64,000 nt of DNA from Haplomitrium mnioides (Eukaryota; Marchantiophyta; Haplomitriopsida; Calobryales), in assembly GCA_049999725.1 (NCBI GenBank), contig JBNGIS010010495.1, forward strand, positions 69,269 through 133,268, written 5' to 3'. Position numbers and translations under genes: made by a program. The notes under the pieces were generated by a model. That model was given only the letters and a program-made list of their open reading frames with translations, had not been told where the DNA came from and ran no database searches. Below, in pieces: positions 1 through 12,420 of this stretch. Position 1 is the stretch's first letter, and each line of letters opens with the position of its first letter.

Positions 1-400
1 AAATCATGAATTCTGCAATCTGGATGAGAACTGAGCCAAATCTTGATGAAAAGTTCTGATTCTTCTTGGGAAAGGATCGCCTCCCTTAGGCGACCTCAAT
101 TCTTCCTTCAGACGACTCCAATTTTGCTTGAATGCACCAGAATTTCTGAATTTCTCCCTGCTGTTCAAGAGATCCTCTTTCCTCAATATAATATAATTTA
201 AAATTATAAATAATTGTAATTTACTGATTTGGGAGGTATGAGCAGTGAAAAAACAGAAAAATAAAATATATATAAGTACTATATAAGGAATCAAAAGAAA
301 AACTTTGTTTTTTTTATTTAATTTGAAAAATGATTGAAAAAATTTTATATAAAAAAAATATTTGAAAAATTCAAAGATGAACTAGAGAACAATATTGACA
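1..400. other. Unassigned AT-rich DNA
   Basis: I see no gene here. The first 180 bases are mixed-composition sequence resembling LTR or gag debris. The remainder is AT-rich with A and T runs. The short open frames have no recognisable domain. It is probably old retroelement DNA cut by the window edge. Confidence 0.4.
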
Positions 401-2830
401 ACGTGTTGTAAGACAAAGGCCATTAGCTCATGTATACAAGGTGAGTAATGTTGCAACAATCAATCATATGAATAATCTTCACTCTTCTTCTCCTTCTCTT
501 CTCTCTCTTCTTTCATGTAATAATAATCATTTCCTTACAAAGTATTTAGTATGTGCTAATCTTTTAGGATTAGCACTAACCCTAATACTAATCCTAATAC
601 TCTAATCATTTGTTTAGGGACTAATCATCTATTAGTCTAAGCATCTTAGTACATGCATTACAATAGACAAAGTATCTTTGATCAACACCAGAATTTCCTG
701 AAATGAAGAGCCTATGTAGAAATGGCTGAGGCTGCTGCTTGACAAATGTCTGTCTTGTTAGCTTGGTCAAACATCTACAATGCCAGTGGAACTAGTGGCA
801 GCCTTGCTATGTAAGAGATATCTGCAGCTCTGCCATCTTGCTAAACTTGTTTCTGCAATTTTCCAAGCCGCAAGGCTGCTTTCCAAATGCATGCAAGGGC
901 TCTGCTCGATGAAAATCTCTGTTTGAATGAACCGCTTGACAAGAATCTGCACACGAAGACCTTTTCTTGAGAATTCCTCTACTCGACAAACTCTGATAGG
1001 AATTTCCTGTGCTCGACAATTTGTAGTGCTTCTCCCTGCTCAAAATGATCCCTAAACCACTGTTATGTGCTATAATCTTCTGCAGCAGTAACTCACTGCC
1101 CAAAGATCTGTGCTTGATCTGAGACTCTACCCCCAACGCTCGAATGGTGCTTGACGTTTGCAGCTGCTCGAGCAGGTATTTTCCACAAAATCTTGGCAGC
1201 CATAAGAGACTCCAAATCTCTGCTCAGAAATCCCCCTCGACAAAGCCTTCCCTCGAGCAGAAATCTATGCTGCTTCTGGATAGGTGCTTCCCTTCGAGCA
1301 GAAATCTGTGCTCTTTCTGGCCAGGTGCTTCCCTTCTTCGACAAAATTTAACTCTGCAACAAGAATCCTAACAACGATTGCTTGATGATCACAGCTCAAG
1401 AACTCTTCGAAATCACAACTTGAAAAACAAGAAATTTGTTCGACAAACTTCTGAAGGAGAACAAACCAAAGCAGCAAAGGCTGCTCCGCAAAATCGCTTT
1501 TCAAAGTCGCAGCTCGTTCTCAATGCTCTCTATCTCACACGAATTCCTTGTGGAAGAAATCATCCTCATGCATTACACGCTGGCTGTGCTCATCGATTTC
1601 TTGGAACCCTAGGAAGAGATTTCTTCTTTAGTCGATTGGAGCCTCCTTCGATTCGGGTGCATTTTGACGAATCTGCTTCTACTCGCTGCTAACCCCTCAA
1701 ATTAGCGATTGGGCCCCCAGAAAACAGCCGCTCGACAAAGTTTAAGCAGCCACAAACAAGCCCTCTTCTTGCGAATTTCCTTGCTCAACCAGGACCTGCA
1801 ACGATTTTGTTTTTCACCAGAAAATAGCCTCAAAATCTCAAAAAACATTTCTTTGATTTTTCCTCAACCACGAATCAATAAAACACCTTCAATTCCTGCT
1901 TTGATTCTTTAGTTACGACCTCTATTTGAATCGACTCGCAGAACGCTTCAAGTTCTTCTTTGATTCTGCTTCTTCATGGCTGTTTGATGCTGCAGATCAA
2001 CGGAAACCTGCAACAATCCTCTGCCCGACAAGTTGACAGAGTCCTTCTGCTCGACAAAAGTTTGCACAACAATCTGTTGAAAACCTGTACAACAATCTGT
2101 GCTCTTTGACACTAATCCTCCAATCAACAATTTTCTTGAAATCCCTAGAGTTGCTGCGATGCAGCTTCAGAAAAATCTTGCTTGATGGAATCCCTATTCA
2201 ACATACTTCAGCGATTTTGTATGCAGCAACATGGCCTTTTGCAATTTTCTGCAACCTTGGACGCAATCACATATAGAGCAAGTTCTCTACAAGAATATAC
2301 ATATAGAACCTGACCTTCTAAGCTCGATTGGAACAAACTCACACAAAAGATATTTTGCAACCGACTTTTCTTCAGTTTCTTCATCGACCAATAATTGTCA
2401 CGAATCTCTTCCACAAATCTTCAACACTCCGAGATACCACACACACCCTCAAATCATCAGATCAAATTTCTCACTCTCGATCCATGATACCATAGATGCT
2501 CCACAGAGAAATCTCCCAGATCTTTCGATGTACTTTTCTTCGAGTGATACCTATTCGAAGAAATTCCGAAGTATTGTGTTGATCTTTGGACATCAAAACC
2601 AGCACACCTTTGCTCACAAGGAATCCACGCTTCTCCAAGAACTGCAATACCACAACTCTCCTCTTGGTTCATATACGAAATGAGACATTGAAAGATAACC
2701 TTTCGATGAGTGTACATGGCTTTATATAGTAGTAAGGCACAAAAAGACAAAAAACTCAAAATGTCTAAAAATAGAAAACTACATGGAATGTTGTGACACA
2801 GTTCTGCATACAGTTGTGCTTTGCATCTAT
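400..2830 (-). repeat. Probable Ty1/copia LTR region (3' side of the copia remnant)
   Basis: This non-coding stretch lies on the 3' side of the copia remnant read on the minus strand, where a 3' LTR is expected. A TATATAAAG-like box reads on the minus strand near 2,730, followed by a long leader-like segment. From about 940 to 2,110 the plus strand repeats short degenerate phrases such as CTCGACAAA and CTGCTCGA about every 30-60 bases, suggesting expanded LTR-internal repeats. Open frames of up to 150 codons cross it on both strands but show no domain. LTR identity is inferred from position and promoter-like sequence. No second LTR copy is visible to prove the borders. Confidence 0.35.
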
Positions 2831-3289
2831 TGTTCGAATTTTTTTTTCTGATGTAGTTACTAAGAGTAATCTCAGCTCTTCATTCATACTTTTAGGTTCA
2901 ATGTCACCACCTTCATCTTGAGATGTTTCCATTGTCATCTCTACAACACAATTTGCAAACGTTGCTCCAAATTTTTGTGTAGCCTTCCTTGTTATGTACT
3001 ATTGCTGTTGTTGCTGTCACCTTGTTGACCACTCAACTCTTCATCTTGCTGATTTTTTGTTGGCACAATCTATTTGCCTTTTGCATCAAGTATGTCATCA
3101 ACAATTTTCTCACCATACCAAGTACTTAACTCATTAAAAAACATGTCTCTACTCATCCTTAGTATGTGTGTAGTAAGACGTAAACACTTGTAACATTTAT
3201 GTTCATTTTAGTATCCAATGAACACGCATTTCTCAGTTTTTGGATCCAATTTGCTTCATTTCTCTAGTGGCACATGTACATATTTAACA

Positions 3290-4556
3290 CTACCAAACCT
3301 TTTTCAAATGTGAAATGTTTGGATGCCTTCTTATAAGCTTCTCTTTTGGCATCATTCTATGAACTACTATTGTAGGAGTGAGGTTAATAATATAAATTGT
3401 AGTTGAAATTGCTTGTGTCCAATAATGATGAAGCATGTTTTTCTCATTCATTAAGGCACATGCCACCTGTGCTTTGTGCCAATTTTTTTCTTTCAGCAAC
3501 ATCAATCTGTTGCGTGCAAGTCTGTTGCCTCATAATTCCTTACTTCTACAAGTAAGTACATAATTCTATGGAGAAATATTCTCCTTCTCCATCAAGTCGT
3601 AGACACTTGATTTGCTGCCCTTTCTACTTTTCCACCATACCTCTAAAATTCTTGAAGTGATGAAACTCTTCACTCTTTTGCTTCATAAAATATATCTCGA
3701 TCTTCTATGAACAATCATCAATGAAGGTGATATAATATGTACACCATCCAATGGAACTTGTTTTTGTTGGACCCGATACATTCAAATGTATCACTTTGGA
3801 TGGTTTGTGTACTAGAGATTCATCATGAAGAAATGATTGTCTTGCTTGCCTACCCAATTGACGGGCTCTACATACCTTCTACATCTCTTCCACTTTGAAT
3901 TAAGGCAACACACTGACTACCCTTGAACTTTGCATGCTTATCAACCAATGTATATTGACATGGCCATTATACTTGTGCCATATCTCTACATTTGACACAA
4001 CTCCTATACCTTGTACAAACATAGCTTCTATCACTTTATGCATGCTTACATCCAATGTGAACATCCTACCGCTTTTGCTTCCTTTCATCATCAGGTCATA
4101 GTTGTTTTCCCAATCCTCAACAAACACACCAAAAGAGTTAAACTGGACTTGCATATTATGCTCTATAGAGTGTTTAGCTCAAATCAGGTTTTTGTGAATC
4201 ATAGGAACATACATAATATCAACTTGGCATTTTATTTTGCCATTCTCTAGCACAATAGGTATGCTGCCAATCTATTGGACAGGATGCATAGTTGAGTAGT
4301 CTGTTTCAATGTGTCTAAGTGTGCTCAAATTCTTGGTCTCCTTGAACCATTATTTGTGTCCTTTCATGTGGTTTAAGCATGTGGAATCCACAAACCACTT
4401 GTCTTCATTGCCACTCTTTTTTTCATATGCAAGAGAGGAGTGTCCATGTTGAATGAAAAAAAATATCTCATAGTTTATCTTGTTAAAACTTGCATAGCTC
4501 CCATACACTCTGTTGTTCCTCATGTCATTCAGTTTTTTGTTACAGCTCCTTGACAT
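3290..4556 (-). pseudogene. Degenerate copia protease, GAG-pre-integrase and integrase
   Basis: At 4,350-4,556 a fragment contains WFVDSTCLNHMKGHK, the copia protease signature (W..DSG.S.HM) with the catalytic D-S kept. At 3,900-4,154 comes the GAG-pre-integrase domain, with IWHKYNGHVN in place of LWH.R.GH. The integrase core follows at 3.55-3.88 kb, with FIDDCS and LRLDGEGEY giving the two aspartates. At 3,290-3,505 lies the piece with MLHHYWTQAI and NISHLKKVW that normally ends the core. The frame changes at least three times, so this is not functional. Confidence 0.75.
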
Positions 4557-4559
4557 ATT

Positions 4560-5370
4560 GGTTTGCTATAGTTAAAACAGTCTATATGTGAATTATATTG
4601 TTGCCTTCCACATTCTCAATTACTCGCCTTGTCTTTGAGCTAACCTTTGCCAACATACTCATATGAATGTTATTGTTGTTGTTGGTTTTGTGCACTATTG
4701 CTTGAGAAACCTCTTACAAATATACTCCTTCCATAACTTCTACCTCTACCTCTACCCCAATTAGTGTACAAAGCTTGCTCTTGGTTTCCTTGACTACCTG
4801 AGGCTCCTCTTTTAAAGTCAAGTTCCTCTGCAACTAGCATAACAATGAGCTGTGAGTAGGATTAATATCCTTTCTTTGTTCTTATGGATGTTTTAAATTG
4901 TTTATACTCTTTGCCCAACCAATTCATGCAAACTACCACCATGACACTCTCTTTAAAATCCTCTCCAACATTTGCCAATTGCTCAGCTAGCGACTTTACC
5001 TTCAAGGCAAAGGCATTTACATTGAGTTTCTCTTTCTAACAATTTAAGAACTCCACTTGCAGTATTAGCTTCCTTGCATCTCACATGATTGCATACCTCT
5101 CTTAAAGGATATCCCAAGCTTTTTTTGGTGTCTTTGTTGGAGATACATAGCCCATCATACTGCCATTGGCACTAGTGGCAGCCAATACACCAATTTATGC
5201 ACTCTCTCAATGTGAGTCTTAAAGGTATGCATTTCTTCACCACATGGGGCTGGTCCAAACATAGGCTCTACTTCATCAAATTGGTCACTCTCATAGACTA
5301 GAAAATGTAATTGTTTTGAGTCAATTTCTCATTTACAATTTGAGAAATTCCATATGCCATTTTGAGCCAT
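4560..5370 (-). pseudogene. Degenerate copia gag
   Basis: The minus-strand translation starts near 5,361 with MAYGISQIVNEKLTQNNY, which matches the usual copia gag opening (a start, then KLT..NY). The rest is interrupted by many stops. A zinc-knuckle region is expected near 4.57-4.75 kb, where a Gly/Arg/Tyr-rich stretch is visible but the cysteines are degraded. The gag protein would form the virus-like particle. It has no coding capacity now. Confidence 0.6.
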
Positions 5371-5391
5371 GTGAATCAAGTTGTCAACTAG

Positions 5392-7897
5392 TGATTTGAA
5401 GCATTAAGAGAAATCTCGTGAGTTTAGGAGCATCACCAAGCTATCTCTCAATTTTTTGGTGTGAAGACATCCAAAGACACCATGGTAATCAAGATAGGCA
5501 ATTTGGTGGAAGGGAGCACTTGACTACTCATCAATGAGGGCATTGGAATCAAGAGACCAGAAGCGGGATGATGGGAGGAGAGAAAGCCTTCCAGATGCAT
5601 TGCCCAAGGACACACGGGAGAATCGCTACAAGAATGATCTTAAGGGGATAGGATTTCTAGCCAATGCATCAAGCTCAAGGGAGCATGGACAGAATCGATG
5701 ATTTGAAGGTAGAAGAGGAGCATGAGGCAAGACAAAGCGCTGCATCCCTCATTTTCAACTATCAAGGTTGTGGCGCAGCTTGATAGAAAGACGACGGGAA
5801 GGCGCTCTTAGTGGAATTTGAATCAAGGAGAACAACAAAGAAATAAGGATGCAATGTCCTATACAAGGTAGCGGCAGCACAAGGTTCCAAAGTGTGCTCT
5901 GATCTATTGGGTCCAATAAGGTCTAATTGGGGTCCTGTAGGTTTTTTTCCTTTCTATCCGATCTCTTCTATTGAGATTTTGTCATTTCTATTGGGTCTAG
6001 TTCAGCTTTGGGGTTGATTGTACACGAATTTTCCTTTTCTAATCAAGCGTGATAATCCAACTTCCTCGTAGAAAACGGCATCGAGCGGCACTTTATCGAA
6101 AGAAGTCAATGATCAGGTCAAAGTGTCTTTTTCGTATGACTTGTCCTTTTCCTATCAAACATGATAGTCCAAATTGCATGTAGAAGATGGCCTCAGGTGG
6201 CGCCTCATCGGGTCCGCTGTCACCTATTGGGTTTGTCGTCGCTTATCGTGTATGTCGTTGCTTCTCGGGTCCACGGTCACTTATTGGGCCTGTTGTTGCC
6301 TATTTGGTCAAATGAGGTTTATCAGGTCAGCCTGAACTTCCTTTTTGTGTCAAGCCAATCCTTTTTGTCTAGTCAGTTCTATTCGAGTGAACCATTTTTA
6401 TTCCTTAAGGAATCAAGACAGGTGTCTCCACTTGAGCAACTAGCACTAAAAGAGGGGAAAGGACAAGAAGGGAAGAGAACATGGGCGCTCTTCAACTAAC
6501 GATTGCTAGAGCTACAAGGATCAGGCAAACACGATTTCAATCTTGTTGCAAAGAGGGAAAATTGACTCATTGTTCAGCACTACCACTAGTCATTGAATTG
6601 CAACCACTCTTGCACAATATTTGAATAATGGCGGGGGTGCTCCTCAGTGCCATCTGATAGAGGATCTTCCAAACAAGGGTTTGGATAAAAAGCAAGCAAG
6701 GAAGGAAAGAACGAGCTTTGAGTATAGATTGTCTTGCTTCAAAGTAGGAAGGGTTGATGTTGTTGTTGATGCATTGATGTTGGTGGGTTGATGTGTTGAC
6801 TATTGTCTAGTGCAATGAAAGCAGCGAGGACAAGGGTGTAGATCCTAGTGACACTCCACTTGAAGTGAGTGAACTCATGTGGGAGGGCTATCAAGAGTGG
6901 AGGTGGACTAGAAGGGCACTAAGAATCACTAAGGAGGAGGCTATAGAGGCTCAAGCAATCCAGGTGTACATATTCTTGAAGGTCGTCTGGCATTTGGAGG
7001 TGAACCGATACTCTGAAGAGAAGAAGATTCTTTCAGCTTAGAATTCATGAGAGGCAGCCAAGGGGGAGGTCCTAGTGTTGTTTTGGTTTGTGTAGGAGCA
7101 TCAATCCCAAGAATGCTTAGAGAGCACTGCTCGTAGAACATTTAAGGGAAGCCAAGAGGAGGAGTGGTTGGGTTAGTGCCCATGCATTACGTGCAAGATT
7201 CAGTCAAAGTTCTAAGTGGAGTGGGTTGGCCAGCAATCAAGAGAAATGTCTTCTAGAGGTGGAAGTTAAGGAAGAGCTTTTTCGAGCTTGTGGAAGTAAA
7301 TCCATGATTTCTAGCGATGGAACTGGATAAACTATCTATAGAGAGTTTGTGTGTAGGGGGCGGAGGTGCAAAATGCCAAAAGAGTGATTCTGGTGATATC
7401 TGATTGTTCGTTAGTTGTTGGTGCTTTGTTATTTCTGCTATGTTGCAAGTGTAGATAATATGTGTAGACTCTATAGAGTAGGAATAGAGTTGCAGTGAGA
7501 GATAGAGTGAGAGAGGTTGAGTAGCTGGCCCCATTAGACTTTTAGGAATAGAAACCTGCGTTGAGTGCTTAATCATAGTATTGTGACTACCCACCTTTGG
7601 GATAGTGTGTATATATGAGGTTAGATCCTGAGCAAGAATTGTTGGCCTACTACTAAGAGTGATCCGCGTTGGTTTGGTTTTGACTGGAGGTAATGTGAGT
7701 GAAAAGAGGCATAGGTCTGTGGTTTCTTGGGGTGTTGTTGAAAACGCAAACCACAAAGGGATGCACAAGACTTGTTGGTATGTAGAAGTGATAAATTGGA
7801 TTCCATGGTCGTCTCATAAAAGACCATGTACATTTTGTCGCTACTTTCTATCTAGAATCGTGTCTTCAAGAAAAAAAACCGGAAAGAGGGTGTGACA
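5392..7897 (+). repeat. 5' LTR of gypsy-1
   Basis: It begins TGTCAACTAGTGATTTGAA and ends with TGTGACA directly before the PBS, about 2.5 kb long. It matches the 3' LTR at 13,619 over its first ~1.3 kb: shared phrases include TCATCAATGAGGGCATTGGA, GGGATGATGGGAGGAG and TGCACAATATTTGAATAATGG. At 6.2-6.35 kb it carries a short repeated phrase around TTATTGGGTCC. As an LTR it would supply promoter and polyadenylation signals. The ORFs inside are incidental. Confidence 0.8.
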
Positions 7898-7925
7898 TAA
7901 AGTTTTACTGCTAGAAAGAGGGCAA
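7898..7925 (+). other. Degenerate primer-binding site of gypsy-1
   Basis: Directly after the LTR end (TGTGACA) comes TAAAGTTTTACTGCTAGAAAGAGGGC. The same place in gypsy-4, read on its own strand, is TTTGGCGCTAGAAGGAGGG, so this is the mutated PBS. I do not name the priming tRNA. Confidence 0.6.
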
Positions 7926-7939
7926 AGGTTTGGAAGAAC

Positions 7940-9560
7940 CTAAGATCAACCTAGAACTAGTTTATCATATGGGGAAGAGAACACGCCTAGAGCAGGCAAT
8001 ACAAGGGTTCAAACTTGGAGCGCCATATATTTTTAGTGCTTGAAGCTAGGAGGCGTGAAGCAACATAAGTGTTTAGGTGTTAGAACATTCCCTTAATTGT
8101 TGGCACTTAACTAGGAAAGTTAAGGAGGCTAGACCTAGCGTGGAGGAGGGTATTGACTTGTGGGTAGAATTGTCCCTTCATGTCGTTGTAATGGCCAATT
8201 TGGTACCTTCTTCACGACTATAGAGCAGGTTTAAGCACAAGCCCTTCAAAAAGCAACCAAAGGATGACCACGACGCATGGCTAGATGATCTGGAAAATTC
8301 TATGGAGGCTAATAGGGGAGAGCAATGTAAAGTTCCGCATCCTTTTAGTAGTGTTGAAAGGAGAGGCACACCCATAGTATCACGACATGCAGAACAATAT
8401 TAAGAGGGGCTAGAGAGCCTTCAAGGTCACGTTTGTGTTGGAATTCCAAAAAACTTGGAGAGGAGACGGAGGCGTTGAATAAATTGGGACAACTGAGAAT
8501 GAAGAAAAAAAATATGTGAGGAGATTCCTACAAAGATTCAAGAAGGTGGCAAGGAAGTTGAATCCTATGGCCATGAACGGAATGTTGACTTTATGATATC
8601 TCGTGGCCCTGCCTAGAGAGATAGGGACATGGGTATCTGATCTCCAAACCCTGGAGGATGTTGTAAGTGCAACCTAGTCTCATGTGAAAGCCAATATCAC
8701 TAGCTCAAGAAGAAGGAAGGCAAGATCTAAGTATGAGTATGAGGACTCTTTGGATGATTCAAGCAGCGAGGAGGAGTCAAAGGAGAGAGTAGTCTCCACC
8801 TCGAAAAGTGAAGAGGGCTCGGACAACAACAACTCTGATGATGAAAGGTAGTCCCGAAAGAAGAAGAAGAGGAAGGAGCAAAAGAAGAAGAGAGATTCCA
8901 AGGACCAAAGTGGTTGGCACTCCCACCACATGGATCGCAATATGAAGAAATCAAAGGAAGTTCTAGACCGAGAGCATGAACCAAAGCCTAGCAGGAGGAA
9001 AAGTAGGAAGGATCCACTAGAGGAGTTGAGCGCAAAGATAGAGTCTTTGAATATACTCCTTGTCGAGATCAAACTAGAGAGCAAGTTGAGGTCAACCAAA
9101 CGAATAGGGGTCTGATGCATAAAGTGCAACAAGCACAGCCACTCTGCATAAGAGTGGCTTGCAGAGGCCCATGCCGTTCACTATGTGAGGGAAAAAACCT
9201 CAGACTACTTACATGAAGAAGTTGAGTATGTGTAAGAGGAGGCCTCTAAGATGGTATACCAAATCGATGGCAAACCTTGCACAATGTTAGAAAGACATGC
9301 AAGAATAGGAGCGATAAAATGCACTTGCTAAGTCACTAGTAGGCTGCCCTCAATGACCATCATGATATGTTGGAATTGTGGCTAACTAGATCACATCTCT
9401 CCAAATTTCTCCAAGCCTTGGAAGCTGAACAATGGGCAGCCAAGTGCATTTTGCTTCCAATGCAAGAAGGAGGGGCATGTAGCGATGAATTGCCCGCTCA
9501 CTCAAAGGCCAGAAGTAGCCTCGATTGCATGTGCAAATCCCCCACCACTAGTTGCAGTTA
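7940..9560 (+). pseudogene. Gypsy-1 gag with three CCHC knuckles, degenerate
   Basis: The capsid portion (about 8.1-8.65 kb) contains LPREIGTWVS and RRFLQRFKKVARKL and aligns with the gag of gypsy-4. A Ser/Glu/Asp-rich then Lys-rich segment follows at 8.70-9.05 kb. Three zinc-knuckle positions follow: CIKCNKHSHSA (last Cys lost, near 9.12 kb), CWNCG then DHISPNF (stop and Cys loss, near 9.38 kb) and CFQCKKEGHVAMNC (intact, near 9.45 kb). Three knuckles in one gag is more than the usual one or two. Stops throughout make it a pseudogene. Confidence 0.75.
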
Positions 9561-10560
9561 ATTTGATAGCCCTCAAATGAGAAGAGGCAGTCAAGTGTTA
9601 GCTAGAGGAGGAGGGAGCAGAGCTGCCAGGATGGAAGACCCTATCGTCAAAGGATTGCTATAGGGTAGTTACTCGATCGAGAGCCAAGTCCAAGAAAAGA
9701 GACAAGTGCAGGAAAGGGCGAGAGGCCGGTAAGGTTGTGCCTTAAAGGTTGCCATCACTCAACGATTCAGATTACTAGAGGGATAATCTCAAATGGTTCT
9801 ACCCCAAGCAACAAGAAGAGGTGAGGAGGCAACTGGAGGCACAGGATGTGGTAGAAGAGAACAATGCAACCATAGCAAACCTGAAGGAGGTCTAGAAGCG
9901 ACAAGCATCAGAAGAGCCCCAAAAGTTCTATGAGTCGAAGGAACCCCCAATGGAGGCGATGAATCTCATCCCCTACAACATTTAAGCAGATGTTTGGGAC
10001 TACCCAGTCACGACCATGGTGGAGCAATTGATCAAAGATAGCCCACTGTATAGAAGACAAATAAGGGAGCTATTGATGAGATCTAAGAGGTGAAGAAGAC
10101 TATTGTAGGGAGGTGAGGCAACAAATCTGAGATTGGTGTGCAAAGACAAGGGCACTCTCGAAATTGACATTCAGATCATTGAGTGTACACTCTTGCTGGT
10201 GTTGGTGGACAAAGGAGCATGCATCAACATCATGATTGAGGAAATTAGACACCCATTGGGATTCACAGAATTCCAGCCTACTGCTTGGATCATGAGGTTG
10301 GCCAATGGGTCACAAGTCAAGCCCCTAGGCGCTCTTCTACAAGTACTACCACCATTAGGGGCAAAGAATTCAAGTTGAGTTACTTGGTGATATGACCAGC
10401 CTGAGCCTCTCTTTACCTTGTTCTGATCGGAAGACCTTGGCTATATGGGGCCCAAGTTATGCACAATTGTGGGAATAATACCCTAATGTTTGGCCTAGAG
10501 AAAACAATAGTCCACTATGGGTCGGTCCCTCATAAGGGGGAGATATAAGCCGAGGAGGAA
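9560..10560 (+). pseudogene. Gypsy-1 gag-pol linker and retropepsin, degenerate
   Basis: A charged, probably coiled linker (9.75-9.95 kb) leads to a segment with LIKDSPLYRRQIRELLM that is shared by all four gypsy copies. The protease (about 10,133-10,450) reads LVLVDKGACINIMIEE, where the catalytic triad D-S/T-G has become D-K-G, followed by LGFTEFQPTAWIMRLANGS. The usual second motif (LIGRPWLYGA in its relatives) is out of frame near 10,430. It is inactive. Confidence 0.7.
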
Positions 10561-10899
10561 TATGACTATGAATTGTCAGAGGAAGAGAAGGAATCATAGT
10601 GCCATTACTGGGTCCAAGGGGTCAGTGAGGCCACAATAGAAGATATATTGCGGAAGGGTGTAGTCGTAGTCAACTAAGTAGAGATGGCGGGGAGCATCGT
10701 AGTAGAATTTGGTGCGACAAAGGCTGTTGGCATGTTTGAGGAGAAGGAAAAGGCTAGACTCGAGCTAAAAGAGGAGTCTGGGCCAATCCACACACACACA
10801 AAGGAAGAAAAAAGAAGTGGGACAAGGGTGGCATCTTCAACTTCCTACGCGGTGCAAGGAGGAGTGCAACTGGAAACATTGGGAGAGGAAGATGGCACT

Positions 10900-12420
10900 C
10901 TCTAGAGAAATGAAGTGGGGGTGGTAAGGGCAGCTCAACATAGAGAGATGATCGTCCATGGGGGCCAAAAATTCCAAGTAGGAGTTGGCTTACCTGTAGG
11001 TGTGGAACAAGCCTTGATTCAGACCCTCAGCAATGTCTTCACCTAGAGTCATGCTGATCTAAAAGGAGTCCCAAGAGAATTGGGAGAGCATCGAATCAAT
11101 CTCAAACTCTCAGCTATGCTTGTGAGGCAATGGCAATATCAGATGAATTCTAGATTCTTCTAGATGGTGAAGGAGGAGGTCGACAAGTTGTTGGAGGCTA
11201 GTTTTATCTTCCTTTTTTTGAATAGTGAGTGGGTGTTGCCTCTAGTGGTGATGTGCACCAAAGCGAGGCTGGATGAGAAACAGAAGATTCAGGTTTGCCA
11301 AGACTTTTGGAAGATGAATGAAGCAACAAAGAAGGATCATTACCCTTTGCCTTTCATAGATGGGGTGCTGGACTTACTGGCCGTGCAGGAAATATGTAGC
11401 TTTATGGATACTCAAGATACATTCAGATCAGGGTTAAAGAGGAGGACTAGCTGAAGAGAGCATTCACCACAAAATGGAGGGTGTTTGCCTTCCAAAGGAT
11501 GCCTTTCAAACTCTGCAATGCGCCCTGAACATTTTGAACGATGATGATGAATATCTTCCATGATTACTTGAGAAAGTTTTTGGAGATTTTCATTAACGTT
11601 TTTGTGGTGTACGGGAAAATTTATGATCACAAACAAGACTTGAAGTTCACTTTCTAGCGTTGTCAAGAGACGAGACTGTGATTGCATCCTAGGAAGTGCT
11701 TCTTCGGGTTGAAGGAAGGGGTACTCTTAGGCCACAAAATATCTGGTTAGGGATTGAAGTGGATCAAGAGAAGATCAATATCATGATGAGAGTGTCCTTC
11801 CCTACCAATCCGAAGGAGGTGCAAGGGTTTTTTGGGATGTGTGGGCTACTACTAGAGATTCATTGTCTTGTTTGCACTCGTGGTCTTATCCCTCATATGA
11901 ATATCGAAAGGGGGTTGGGACTTTGAGCCCACACTTGAAAGGTTGGGAAGCTTCAACAAGCTGAAGAAGCAACTTGTGACTACACCCATGTTCATGTCGC
12001 CTAGTTGGAGGAAGGAATTCTGTGTCATGATTGGGATATTGGGATTTTGTATAGGGGCTATGCTCAGCCAACTTGATGAGGGAGGCTAAAACCATCTTAT
12101 TTACTTTGCAAGCACATTGTTGTCTTCTACAAAAAAGAATTATTTTGCCACCAATTGAGAGGCCATGAGGATCATCTACTCACTGAAGAAATTCGAACAT
12201 TACCACCTCCATTACAAGGTGTTTCACACGAATCACAATGTGCTTAATTATATGGTGAATAAATCAGATGTAGCGGCGAGGATTGTGAGGTGGATGGTCC
12301 TCTAAGAGAAGTTCAATTTCGAGGTGTGGATCAAACTAGGAAAGAAGCACAACAATGTTGATTTCTTCTCTCGGATGGACGAGCTAATCAACACAGTAGG
12401 GGTGGATGATGCGTTCTCGA
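10900..12420 (+). pseudogene. Gypsy-1 reverse transcriptase and RNase H, degenerate
   Basis: The RT begins around VKEEVDKLLEASF (11,164), with VCQDFWKMNEATKKDHYPLPF as the substrate-binding block. The catalytic box F-I-D-D has become F-I-N-V (11,589-11,600), which destroys the metal site. A connection segment and RNase H follow (SWRKEFCVMIGILGF, about 12.0 kb; LIYFASTLL; TNHNVLNYMVNKSD near 12.23 kb; KKHNNVDFFSRMD at 12.34 kb). Several frameshifts break the chain. Confidence 0.75.

Larger units (their letters stand above)
2850..5391 (-). mobile_element. Ty1/copia retrotransposon remnant lacking RT
   Basis: Read on the minus strand, the order is gag, protease, GAG-pre-integrase and integrase, which is the Ty1/copia order. 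Reverse transcriptase and RNase H are missing: after the integrase tail near 2,850 the sequence runs into LTR-like DNA, so about 2 kb has been deleted. On the 5' side the element is cut by the 5' LTR of gypsy-1 at 5,392, only about 30 bases upstream of the apparent gag start, so its 5' LTR is not adjacent. Many stops and frameshifts show it is old and dead. Confidence 0.75.

Noticed and set aside
560-605. CCCTAATACTAATCCTAATAC, telomere-like
   Set aside because: Only a few imperfect CCTAA-like units inside LTR-like DNA. The plant telomere repeat (CCCTAAA) is not formed in tandem.
2231-2683. 150-codon plus-strand ORF
   Set aside because: No recognisable domain, lies in LTR-like DNA, and competing ORFs cover the same region on the minus strand.
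8680-9132. 150-codon minus-strand Ser/Leu/Phe-rich ORF suggesting membrane segments
   Set aside because: Antisense shadow of the charged region of gypsy-1 gag.
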